Source of the DNA: CAYMAZ01 sp964388575
Lineage (GTDB): Bacteria; Bacteroidota; Bacteroidia; Bacteroidales; DTU049
DNA length: 64,000 bases
Assembly (NCBI GenBank): GCA_964388575.1
Contig: CAYMAZ010000011.1
Location: 1 to 64,000 of the forward strand
Direction: 5' to 3'
Position 1 is the stretch's first letter; every line of letters begins with the position of its first letter. Under the pieces are notes generated by a model. The model had not been told where the DNA came from. It ran no database searches and saw only the letters and a list, made by a program, of their open reading frames with translations. Both the position numbers and the translations under genes were made by a program. This document shows positions 43,215 through 50,960 of the stretch, piece by piece.

Positions 43215-45842
43215 ATGAAAAGAATTTACATTTTAATTTTAGTTTTTACACTAACCATTGGTTTATCAGCGCAAATCATTACTAACCCCCGGCGGATTGA
43301 AGATATTGAAACGATGTTACAACAGCAACAACTCATGCTGGGACAACGCTCAGAATCCGTATTTGGCTTTTTGAAAGACAACATCACTAGCGATGAAATG
43401 CAGGCAATGAAGTTCCTTTATGCCTATATGCCTTTGAGTGATATGGCCGATTATAGCAATGAATTTTTTCTTGCGAATGTCAGGTATTCCATGAAAGCTC
43501 TTCAAGAAATGCCTTGGGCTGCAAAAGTGCCTGAAGATGAGTTTTTGCATTTTGTCTTGCCATTGCGAGTAAATAATGAAAATCTTGATTCGTTCAGGAT
43601 TGTGTGTTATCATGAATTGTCAGAACGTGTAAAAACCATGAGCATGTATGATGCTGCTATGGAGGTGAACCACTGGTGTCATGAATATGTTACATACAGA
43701 GCGTCTGACGGTCGAACAAGTTCTCCGTTAAATACGATGAAATATTCTTTCGGGCGTTGCGGTGAAGAGTCTGTTCTCACAGTAGCAGCCATGCGAACAG
43801 TTGGAATACCTGCCCGCCAGGTATATACTCCGCGCTGGGCACATTCCGATGATAACCACGCCTGGGTTGAAGTGTGGATTGATGGTCAATGGTATTATCT
43901 TGGTGCATGCGAGCCCGAACCCGAACTAAACATGGGCTGGTTTTCTTTCCCAGCTTCCAGAGCAATGCTGGTACACACACGTGCCTATGGAAAATACTTT
44001 GGTTCCGAAGAAGTCATCACTGCTGAAGAACGCTTTTCTGAATTAAACCTCATATCCAACTATGCTAAAACAAAAAACCTTGTCATACAAGTTTACGATC
44101 AAAACGGCCTTCCTTCTCCCGGCGCAGGAGTTGATGTGCTGCTTTACAATTATGCCGAACTTTACCCCATCGCCAAAAAAACCACTTCACAGCAAGGCAC
44201 GACTGCAGTGACACTGGGACTCGGAGAAGTCATTATCTGGGCAACAGACGGAACACTGTTTAACTTTGAACATGTCAGGGTTGAAACCTCTGATACTATT
44301 CACATACAGCTCGGAATTAAACACAATGTTCCTTACAGGAAAAATTTCACTTTTATACCGCCAAAGGGCACATTTGTTGAACCTTATTCAGGAGTAAAGG
44401 CTGAGCTGACGCGTCAGAGACTCATATATGAAGATTCTCTCAGGGCAGTGTATATGTCAACCTTTAAGGATTCTTCCCGATCAAATGATATCGCACACAC
44501 ACTTGGCTTTGAACCGCAGACTGCAGGTGATTTTATTCAGAGAAGCTATGGAAACCATGCTTATATCATAGAATTTTTGCAGCATACTCCTGATGATTTA
44601 AAAGACATGGCACTGATGCTTCTTGAGGTAATTTCGGAAAAAGACCTGCGTGATGCAACTGCCGAAGTATTTTTTGACCACCTGATGGAAACAGCAGCAC
44701 TGAAAAGTGACTGGTATACCAACGACAAAGATATGTTTGCTTCATACATCCTCAACGGCCGGATTGCCAATGAAGACATGAAGGCATGGAGAAGCTTTCT
44801 GAAAAAAGAATTGAATTTTGAATTTTTAGGAAAGGAAATATCACCGGCTTTAATTGAACAGTGGGTGAAAAGTAATATTCAGATTCATAAAACGGCCAAT
44901 TTGCACTCCAGGGCTCCGCTTTCACCTGAAGGAGTCTGTAAGCTCAGGGTTGCAGATCCGGGATCACGTGATATTTTTTTTGTTGCATTGTGCCGCACAT
45001 TCGGTATTCCTTCACGTCTTCATCCTGAAACAAGAATTCCTCAATATTTTTTCGCAGATCAATGGAACAATGTATGGTTTGATCCGGAAACGGACGGAAT
45101 ACAAGAAACAGCACAGTTGTATTTTACCAATCCTTCAAAAAGTACAACCGACAAATACTATAACACTTTTACGTTGTCACGTATTGAAAAAGGCAGAATG
45201 AAAACACTTGAATATGACTGGGGAAAACCTCTCACAGAATTGGAAGGAAACCCTCAGGAAGTGTTTGCGGGTGATTATGTGCTTATAAAAGGGATTCGAC
45301 TCACTGATGGTACTGTGATTTCAGAATTTTTACTTTTCCCCATGGCCGCAGGCGAAAAAGCTGAAGTCAATGCAAATGCACCGCAACTTCAAGCATCAAA
45401 AAGCAAAAACAGCAAACTGAAACTGAAAAATATTGTTCCTGAAGAATTTGGTACCGGAAAACAGGAAAACCTGGAATGGGCAGTCAGGAACAGAAATGTG
45501 TTGTTTGTTTTTATTGATCCTGACAAAGAGCCTTCGAAGCATGTGATGCATGATCTGGCACTGGTGAAAACGAAACTTGAAGAAAGCGGAATTACAATTT
45601 ATTATGTTTTGTCGCCGTCAATTCTCAGCCCTTCGTTTCACAGTGGATTGTTTAAAGGAATGCCTGAGCAGGGAAAGTATTTGCTTGACACAAACGATGA
45701 GCTCACAAAGTTGGTTTCAGAAAAAAGTAGCGATAAAACACTCCCAATGATATGCCTGATATCGCCCAAACGAAAGATCCTTTATCTGAGCAATGGGTAC
45801 AGAATTGGCACAGGGGATGAGATATTGAGGTTGTTGAAATAA
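43215..45842 (+). CDS. Secreted transglutaminase-like domain protein
   Basis: 875 residues with a signal peptide (ending LSAQ). The transglutaminase-like core (about 140-235) has C182 in GRCGEES and H215 in DDNHAWVEVW. The third residue, normally Asp, is in YLGACEPEP, so Glu appears to replace it. Next come a CarboxypepD-reg-like beta-sandwich (about 285-370) and a long helical region. A second, degenerate core-like block follows (about 575-630, GVCKLRVADPGSRDIFFVALCRTFGIPSR). The C-terminal domain (about 760-875) looks thioredoxin-like (NVLFVFIDPDKEPS) but without CxxC. A peptidase or cross-linking role is possible. The upstream region is formed by the end of the GxxExxY cassette. Confidence 0.82.
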   Translation: MKRIYILILVFTLTIGLSAQIITNPRRIEDIETMLQQQQLMLGQRSESVFGFLKDNITSDEMQAMKFLYAYMPLSDMADYSNEFFLANVRYSMKALQEMPWAAKVPEDEFLHFVLPLRVNNENLDSFRIVCYHELSERVKTMSMYDAAMEVNHWCHEYVTYRASDGRTSSPLNTMKYSFGRCGEESVLTVAAMRTVGIPARQVYTPRWAHSDDNHAWVEVWIDGQWYYLGACEPEPELNMGWFSFPASRAMLVHTRAYGKYFGSEEVITAEERFSELNLISNYAKTKNLVIQVYDQNGLPSPGAGVDVLLYNYAELYPIAKKTTSQQGTTAVTLGLGEVIIWATDGTLFNFEHVRVETSDTIHIQLGIKHNVPYRKNFTFIPPKGTFVEPYSGVKAELTRQRLIYEDSLRAVYMSTFKDSSRSNDIAHTLGFEPQTAGDFIQRSYGNHAYIIEFLQHTPDDLKDMALMLLEVISEKDLRDATAEVFFDHLMETAALKSDWYTNDKDMFASYILNGRIANEDMKAWRSFLKKELNFEFLGKEISPALIEQWVKSNIQIHKTANLHSRAPLSPEGVCKLRVADPGSRDIFFVALCRTFGIPSRLHPETRIPQYFFADQWNNVWFDPETDGIQETAQLYFTNPSKSTTDKYYNTFTLSRIEKGRMKTLEYDWGKPLTELEGNPQEVFAGDYVLIKGIRLTDGTVISEFLLFPMAAGEKAEVNANAPQLQASKSKNSKLKLKNIVPEEFGTGKQENLEWAVRNRNVLFVFIDPDKEPSKHVMHDLALVKTKLEESGITIYYVLSPSILSPSFHSGLFKGMPEQGKYLLDTNDELTKLVSEKSSDKTLPMICLISPKRKILYLSNGYRIGTGDEILRLLK

Positions 45843-45869
45843 CAAAATGAATGAATCCAATGAATTATA

Positions 45870-45948
45870 GCCACGAAGACTCAAGGACTCAAAGGTTTCA
45901 CAAAGCTAACCTCTTTGTGATTTCTTAATGCCTTAGAACCTTCGTGGC
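45870..45948. repeat. 36-bp imperfect palindrome (GCCACGAAG type), no cargo
   Basis: The left arm 45870-45905 and right arm 45913-45948 match at about 25 of 36 positions when folded. They are perfect at the outer end (GCCACGAAG) and near the loop (TCACAAAG), with only a 7-base loop. Composition and form resemble the ends seen around GxxExxY genes, but here nothing is enclosed. It lies 27 bases upstream of cutC. Confidence 0.7.
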
Positions 45949-45975
45949 AAAAAAATCAATAAAAAAAATAATAAA

Positions 45976-46692
45976 ATGCTACTCGAAGTCCCCGTTTTTG
46001 ATATTCAAAGTGCGCTAAAAGCACAGAACGCAGGTGCACACCGCATCGAACTTTGTGCTTCGATGGCTGATGGCGGGATTACTCCTTCTCAGGGGATGAT
46101 CCTCAAAGCGAAAGAACTTCTGAAGATCCCTTTTTATGTAATGATCAGGCCACGTGGTGGAAATTTCACTTATTCTGATGAAGAAATAAGTATCATGCAT
46201 AGCGATATTGAATTTTGCCGAGAACTTGGCATTGAGGGTATTGTTTTCGGAGTATTGACTTCAGAGGGAAATGTTGATATGTCTTCTTGTAAAGTATTGA
46301 TAGAAATTGCCGGCTCCATGCAACTAACATTTCATCGTGCATTTGACAGATCAGCAGATCCGTTTAAAGCATTAGAAGATATTATTGAATGTGGCTTTCA
46401 CAGAATTCTCACTTCAGGGCAGAAGGAAACTGCTCACGAAGGAGCTAATCTGATTACAGAATTAAACAAACGTGCTGCCAGAAGAATCATTATCATGCCC
46501 GGCTCCGGCGTGAATGAAACAAACCTCAAAGTACTACACGAACAATGCAACTGCAGGGAATACCATTCTTCTGCTAAAATTAAAATTCCGAATTCTAATG
46601 CTCGTCCATTACCATCTGATGAACCTGAGAGATGGACTATAGATAAAGAAAAAATTCGGAAAATGCTTGAGGTGATGAAAAAATGCAAGTGA
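45976..46692 (+). CDS. cutC: CutC-family protein
   Basis: 238 residues, a TIM-barrel protein. Family blocks: LEVPVFDIQSALKAQNAGAHRIELCASMADGGITPS at the N-terminus, VMIRPRGGNFTYSDEEI, GIVFGVLTSEGNVD, LTFHRAFDRSADPFKALEDI, RILTSGQKETAHEG and IIMPGSGVN. CutC was named for copper tolerance in E. coli, but that role is disputed and the biochemical activity is uncertain. The protein is complete. It converges with the propeller gene, with 15 bases between the stops. Confidence 0.93.
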   Translation: MLLEVPVFDIQSALKAQNAGAHRIELCASMADGGITPSQGMILKAKELLKIPFYVMIRPRGGNFTYSDEEISIMHSDIEFCRELGIEGIVFGVLTSEGNVDMSSCKVLIEIAGSMQLTFHRAFDRSADPFKALEDIIECGFHRILTSGQKETAHEGANLITELNKRAARRIIIMPGSGVNETNLKVLHEQCNCREYHSSAKIKIPNSNARPLPSDEPERWTIDKEKIRKMLEVMKKCK

Positions 46693-46707
46693 TCTGCGGA
46701 CAAAATT

Positions 46708-48843
46708 CTATTGCTTCACAAACTTTGCAGTCTGAATTTCATTTCCTGAGCGGACAACAAGCACATAAAAACCGCTGCTTAAATTGCTCAAGTTCACCTG
46801 CTTGATGGGATCCTCTGAACTATATTCTGCAACGATTTTACCAGCAGGGTCATGAATCTGTATTTTGTGTTGCAGGTTGAAGCCCGTTTTTACAAAAAGC
46901 TCGTCTCCTGCCGGATTGGGGTAAACATGAATATTAAACGCATTGTTACTGAGTGAATCTTCATCTTCTACTGAGAAAATTACACCATTTTCATTAAACA
47001 CTGCCAGGCCAGATTCTGTTCCAATCCATTTGTTATCATTGTCGTCAATTGAAATTGAAAAAACCCTGTTATCAGGCAATCCTGAATTTGATGTATTAAA
47101 TATTGTCCAGGTTATGCCGTCAAATATCGTTAAGCCGCCAGTTGACGCAATCCATAAATTCCCGGGCAGATCAATGGCGATTGAATTCACATAATCAGAT
47201 GCTAGTCCTGAATTGATGCTATTTTTCACATCCCAACTTGTGTTGTCGTATTTAGCTAAACCACCTCCCTGGGTTCCAATCCATTTATTATTAAACTGAT
47301 CAATGACAATTGACCTTACAAAATCATTAGGCAACCCTGAATTGAAAGTATTATACACTACCCAGTTCGTTTCATCAAATTTTGCAACACCATTATCTGT
47401 ACCTATCCATTTATTTCCATACTGATCTATTGCGATAGATTTAACATTATTATCTGGTAATCCGGAATTTGATGTATTAAATACAGTCCAGTTCGTGCCG
47501 TCAAACTTTGCCAAGCCAAGGCCAGACCCAATCCATTTGTTATTATACTGATCTATGGTGATTGAAAAAATATAATTATCAGGTAACCCGGAGTTTACAG
47601 TATTATATGTTGTCCAAATTGTTCCGTCAAATTTTACCAAACCACCACCATAAGTTCCAAGCCAAATGACATCATTAACATCATTGGCAAAAGAAATAAC
47701 ATAATCTTCGGGCAAATCTGAATTTAATGTATTATAAGCAAGCCACTCAGAACCATTAAATGTTGTCAAGCCATGTTGACTTCCAATCAATATTTTTTCA
47801 TTCTGATTAAAAGTTATACAACTAATAAAATTATCAGGCAATCCGGAATTTGATGTGTTTTTTACATCCCAGGTTGTATCGTCAAAACTCACTAAACCAC
47901 CTCCATTTGTGCCTATCCATTTATTTTCATTCTGATCAATGATAATGGTCGAAATATTATTTTCCGGCAGACCCGAATTTGCAGTATTATATGTCACCCA
48001 GTTTGCATCGTCAAATGTTACCAGCCCTCCGGAAGTTCCAATCCATTTTTTATCATTCTGGTCAATTGCCAATGAATAAATCCAATTGTCCATCAATCCT
48101 GAATTTGCAGTATTAAATACGTTCCAATTTGTTCCGTCAAATGTTGCTAAACCACCACCAGATGTTCCAATATAAATTTTTCCGCTTTGATCTAATGATA
48201 AAGCTAAAACATCATCACTCGGTAGGTCGGAATTTGAGGTATTATAAACGGTCCAGTTAATTCCGTCAAATTTAACCAATCCTACACCTCCTGCAAAAAT
48301 ATCCCATGTTGAAATCCATTTGTTATCAAACTGGTCAATAACTACATAAAGTATTGTGTTTCCCGGTAAACCAGAATTTGAAGTGTTATATACTGTCCAG
48401 TTTGTACCGTCAAACATAACCAATCCTCCAAATCCGGTTCCAATCCATTTATTATTAAACTGATCAATTGCTATAGAATTTATACCACTATCCGGCAGGT
48501 CTGAATTTGCTGGATCAAAAACTGTCCAGTTCAAACCATCAAATTTTGCTATTCCACCACACCAGGTGCCTATCCATTTATTTCCATATTGATCAATGGC
48601 AATCGAACGAACTCTGTTGTTTGGTAATCCAGAGTTGGCTCGATTAAAAAAAATTGAACTACCATTTACTTTGTCATATCTTATAAGCCCTCCATTATAA
48701 GTCCCGATCCATATATATTCTTCTTCATCTGTTATTGAGGAAACATTGTTGCCATTTGTATAATTGATCCACGGAGGATTTTGAGAATATGCGTAAATTA
48801 CAGACAGTGAAATGCTAACAAGAAATAATAGTATTCTTCTCAT
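46708..48843 (-). CDS. Secreted two-component-regulator-propeller-like protein with 14 repeats and T9SS domain
   Basis: 711 residues from the ATG at 48843; the frame also opens at 48867 without a better signal. A signal peptide ends YAYSQ. I count fourteen repeats of about 41-46 residues of the form 'NSGLPDN.V.SIAIDQ..NKWIGT..GGLAKFDGTNWTVYNTS' in varied form, enough for two seven-bladed propellers. These Reg_prop blades usually form the sensor part of hybrid two-component systems, but here no kinase follows. Instead a T9SS sorting domain ends the protein (about 630-711, YPNPAGDELF and SSGFYVLVVRSG). It is therefore an exported or surface-bound propeller of unknown ligand. Confidence 0.88.
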   Translation of the reverse strand: MRRILLFLVSISLSVIYAYSQNPPWINYTNGNNVSSITDEEEYIWIGTYNGGLIRYDKVNGSSIFFNRANSGLPNNRVRSIAIDQYGNKWIGTWCGGIAKFDGLNWTVFDPANSDLPDSGINSIAIDQFNNKWIGTGFGGLVMFDGTNWTVYNTSNSGLPGNTILYVVIDQFDNKWISTWDIFAGGVGLVKFDGINWTVYNTSNSDLPSDDVLALSLDQSGKIYIGTSGGGLATFDGTNWNVFNTANSGLMDNWIYSLAIDQNDKKWIGTSGGLVTFDDANWVTYNTANSGLPENNISTIIIDQNENKWIGTNGGGLVSFDDTTWDVKNTSNSGLPDNFISCITFNQNEKILIGSQHGLTTFNGSEWLAYNTLNSDLPEDYVISFANDVNDVIWLGTYGGGLVKFDGTIWTTYNTVNSGLPDNYIFSITIDQYNNKWIGSGLGLAKFDGTNWTVFNTSNSGLPDNNVKSIAIDQYGNKWIGTDNGVAKFDETNWVVYNTFNSGLPNDFVRSIVIDQFNNKWIGTQGGGLAKYDNTSWDVKNSINSGLASDYVNSIAIDLPGNLWIASTGGLTIFDGITWTIFNTSNSGLPDNRVFSISIDDNDNKWIGTESGLAVFNENGVIFSVEDEDSLSNNAFNIHVYPNPAGDELFVKTGFNLQHKIQIHDPAGKIVAEYSSEDPIKQVNLSNLSSGFYVLVVRSGNEIQTAKFVKQ

Positions 48844-48864
48844 AATTTTTTTGTAAATATTTTT

Positions 48865-48895
48865 CAAATATACAATAAAACAACTTCAAAAACAA
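48865..48895 (-). promoter_or_regulatory. Bacteroidetes-type promoter for the propeller gene
   Basis: The minus strand has TTG (48893-48895), a 20-base spacer and TATATTTG (48865-48872), fitting TTG-N19/20-TAnnTTTG. It ends 21 bases before the ATG at 48843. Confidence 0.65.
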
Positions 48896-48980
48896 CAACC
48901 AGGAAGTGTCAGGCATGCATGAAAAAGTTAAAGGCATATAATAAAATCCCAAGAAAAAGACCTACGATAGCTCCCTCTTA

Positions 48981-49011
48981 TTGTTCTGCTTATTGTAATT
49001 CACTAATTTTG
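48981..49011 (+). promoter_or_regulatory. Bacteroidetes-type promoter for the threonine aldolase gene
   Basis: TTG at 48981-48983, 20 bases, then TAATTTTG at 49004-49011, 11 bases before the ATG at 49023. The leader would be very short. Confidence 0.6.
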
Positions 49012-49022
49012 TAAAAAAAATT

Positions 49023-50054
49023 ATGAAGAAAACCCTCGCCAGCGACAACTATGCCGGCATTCTGCCCGGAATTATCGAAGCCATTGCAGAAGCCAACACT
49101 GCGCATGAAACTTCATACGGGTACGACACATACACAAAACTTGCTAAAAAAGAATTTCAGAAACTGTTCGGAAACAATATTGAAGTAACGTATGCTTTTA
49201 ACGGTACAGGTGCCAATGTACTCGGAATCAGTTGTGTGACACAATCATTCAATTCAATATTCTGCTCTCAACATGCACATGCATTTGTGGATGAATCAAC
49301 AGCTCCTGAAACATTTACAGGTTGCAGATTGTTTCCTTTGCCAACTGATGAACAGGGAAAGATTCCAGCTGAAACATTACGAAAAGCCATTATCCGAAAA
49401 GGCGATGAACATCATCCCCAACCCAGGGTTTTAACAATTTCTCAGCCCACCGAATACGGCACATTATACACCATAGATGAACTCAGGGCAATTTCTGCCG
49501 TACTCAAAGAACATGACATGTTATTTCACGTTGACGGAGCACGTTTCTTCAATGCACTGGCAGCCATGAAATGTACTGCAAAAGAAATGATCACAGAAAC
49601 TGGCGTTGATATTCTCTCTGTCGGCGGCACCAAAGCCGGGCTCATGATTGGTGAAGCCATTGTTTTTCTGAATCCAGAACTTGCCAAAGACCTGAAATAT
49701 CGTCAGAAACAAAGTATGCAACTTGCATCGAAGATGCGGTTTATTTCAGTGCAGTTTCACAAGCTTCTGAAAGTTGAACTCTGGAAACCATCCGCTTCAC
49801 ATGCCAATGTCATGGCGGCTTTGCTTGCAAATGGCTTATCTGCAATTCCTCAGGTTCAGATTACCCGAAAAGTGGAAACCAATGCAGTTTTTGCAATCAT
49901 ACCTCCGGAATGGATTGACGAAATGCAGAAACTCACATTTTTCTACAGGTGGAAAGAAGCCACAGGCGAAATCAGGCTCATGTGCTCATTTGACACAACC
50001 GAAAAGGAAATTGAACTTTTTGTTCAACGAATGAGGGAATTGTCTTCAAAATAG
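49023..50054 (+). CDS. Low-specificity L-threonine aldolase family protein (PLP-dependent)
   Basis: 343 residues, fold type I PLP enzyme (Beta_elim_lyase). Landmarks: SDNYAGILPGIIEAIAEAN at the N-terminus, the phosphate-binding FNGTGANVLG, H-V-D171-GARF with the Asp that pairs with the PLP ring nitrogen, and the Schiff-base lysine K204 in SVGGTKAGLMIG. It should cleave threonine or allo-threonine to glycine and acetaldehyde; relatives act on other beta-hydroxy amino acids, so the substrate is not certain. It is monocistronic and followed by the second palindrome/GxxExxY region. Confidence 0.9.
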   Translation: MKKTLASDNYAGILPGIIEAIAEANTAHETSYGYDTYTKLAKKEFQKLFGNNIEVTYAFNGTGANVLGISCVTQSFNSIFCSQHAHAFVDESTAPETFTGCRLFPLPTDEQGKIPAETLRKAIIRKGDEHHPQPRVLTISQPTEYGTLYTIDELRAISAVLKEHDMLFHVDGARFFNALAAMKCTAKEMITETGVDILSVGGTKAGLMIGEAIVFLNPELAKDLKYRQKQSMQLASKMRFISVQFHKLLKVELWKPSASHANVMAALLANGLSAIPQVQITRKVETNAVFAIIPPEWIDEMQKLTFFYRWKEATGEIRLMCSFDTTEKEIELFVQRMRELSSK

Positions 50055-50152
50055 ATTTTACCTATTCCCCTAAGCTTTTATATGTTCATGTTTTTGTATC
50101 ACTAAGTCGCACAAGGTACGTCACAAAGTTACTCAACGCACAAGGTGCATGG

Positions 50153-50264
50153 CAAAAGCCGTTATTTGTTCACATCAAAAAATCTGAAAACAGGCTTTCA
50201 GTTTTTTTCTGTGAACAAATCTCAAACACAACTCGTTGTGTTTGTTTCACAAACACGGCTTTTG
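50153..50264. repeat. Three-way-junction palindrome, family A copy 2
   Basis: The outer stem is CAAAAGCCGT (50153-50162) with a perfect complement at 50255-50264. Hairpin A is a perfect 11-bp stem (50164-50174 with 50210-50220), prolonged by A6/T6 and CTGAAA/TTTCAG. Hairpin B is a perfect 10-bp stem CAAACACAAC (50223-50232 with 50235-50244) and a 2-base loop. Outside the core, the flanks (about 50120-50152 and 50265-50302) are also imperfect inverted repeats. Confidence 0.75.
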
Positions 50265-50347
50265 TCTGAGAAAAAAGTACGTTGTGAGACGTCGTGAAAC
50301 AGTTCTGAAAAATATTATTGTATCTTTGATAGGCAAATAATAAGACA

Positions 50348-50721
50348 ATAGAAATTGAAAATAAATTAGCAAAATAATACTTGATTGTGATTTCAGAATA
50401 CATACTGAAATTGGACCGGGGTTACTCGAAAATATATACAAAACTTGTCTTGCTTATGAACGAACACAATCCGGATTGCTTGTTGAAACTGAAAAAATTT
50501 TCCCTTTCGTATATAAAGAGATTACGTTTGATTGTGGCTATAGAATTGATATTTTGGTTGAAAACAAAGTGATCATCGAAACTAAAAACGTTGATTGTTT
50601 GACAGATGTTCATTTTGCACAAACATTAACATATATGAAATTGTCAGGTTGTAGACTTGGGTTAATATTAAATTTTAAAACCAAGTCTTTAAAAGATGGT
50701 ATTAAAAGACTGGTCTTGTAA
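50348..50721 (+). pseudogene. Broken GxxExxY gene
   Basis: Conceptual translation gives the GxxExxY family from 'IENKLAK' through CDFRIHTEIGPGLLENIY to GIKRLVL at 50721. The reading frame shifts by one base near 50372-50377 (GCAAAATAATAC), where one extra A in the A-run would restore it. No ATG, GTG or TTG start exists upstream before a stop at 50330. The nuclease-like residues survive (D in YRIDILV, E and K in IIETK), so the damage looks recent. A sequencing or assembly error in the A-run would explain the frameshift but not the missing start. Two family A palindromes flank it. Confidence 0.75.
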
Positions 50722-50769
50722 TAATTTTTTCATTATTTATCTCAAAGTTACGCAATGAACGACTTGCCC

Positions 50770-50890
50770 GACAAAAGCCATCATTTATTATCATAGGAAA
50801 AGTATGAAAGCGAGCTTTCTTGGTTTTTCTATGATAATAAATACCAAGCACAACATGTTGTGTTTGTGTGCTTAGCACATGGCTTTTGTC
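50770..50890. repeat. Three-way-junction palindrome, family A copy 3
   Basis: The outer stem is GACAAAAGCCAT (50770-50781) with a perfect complement at 50879-50890. Hairpin A is a perfect 14-bp stem (50783-50796 with 50829-50842). Hairpin B contains the palindrome CACAACATGTTGTG (50849-50862). Compared with copies 1 and 2, a G-C pair of the outer stem is replaced by A-T on both sides. Flanks at about 50738-50769 and 50891-50935 resemble those of copy 2. Confidence 0.75.
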
Positions 50891-50960
50891 TCAGAGAGAA
50901 GTGCGTCGTGGATACTTTGTGAAAACTTCGTGAAACGTTGTGAAACCAATCGCCAATATT

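Noticed and set aside
47000..48800. Tandem DNA repeats as a CRISPR-like array
   Set aside because: The periodicity comes from about 43-codon protein repeats inside the propeller gene. The units are diverged and in frame.
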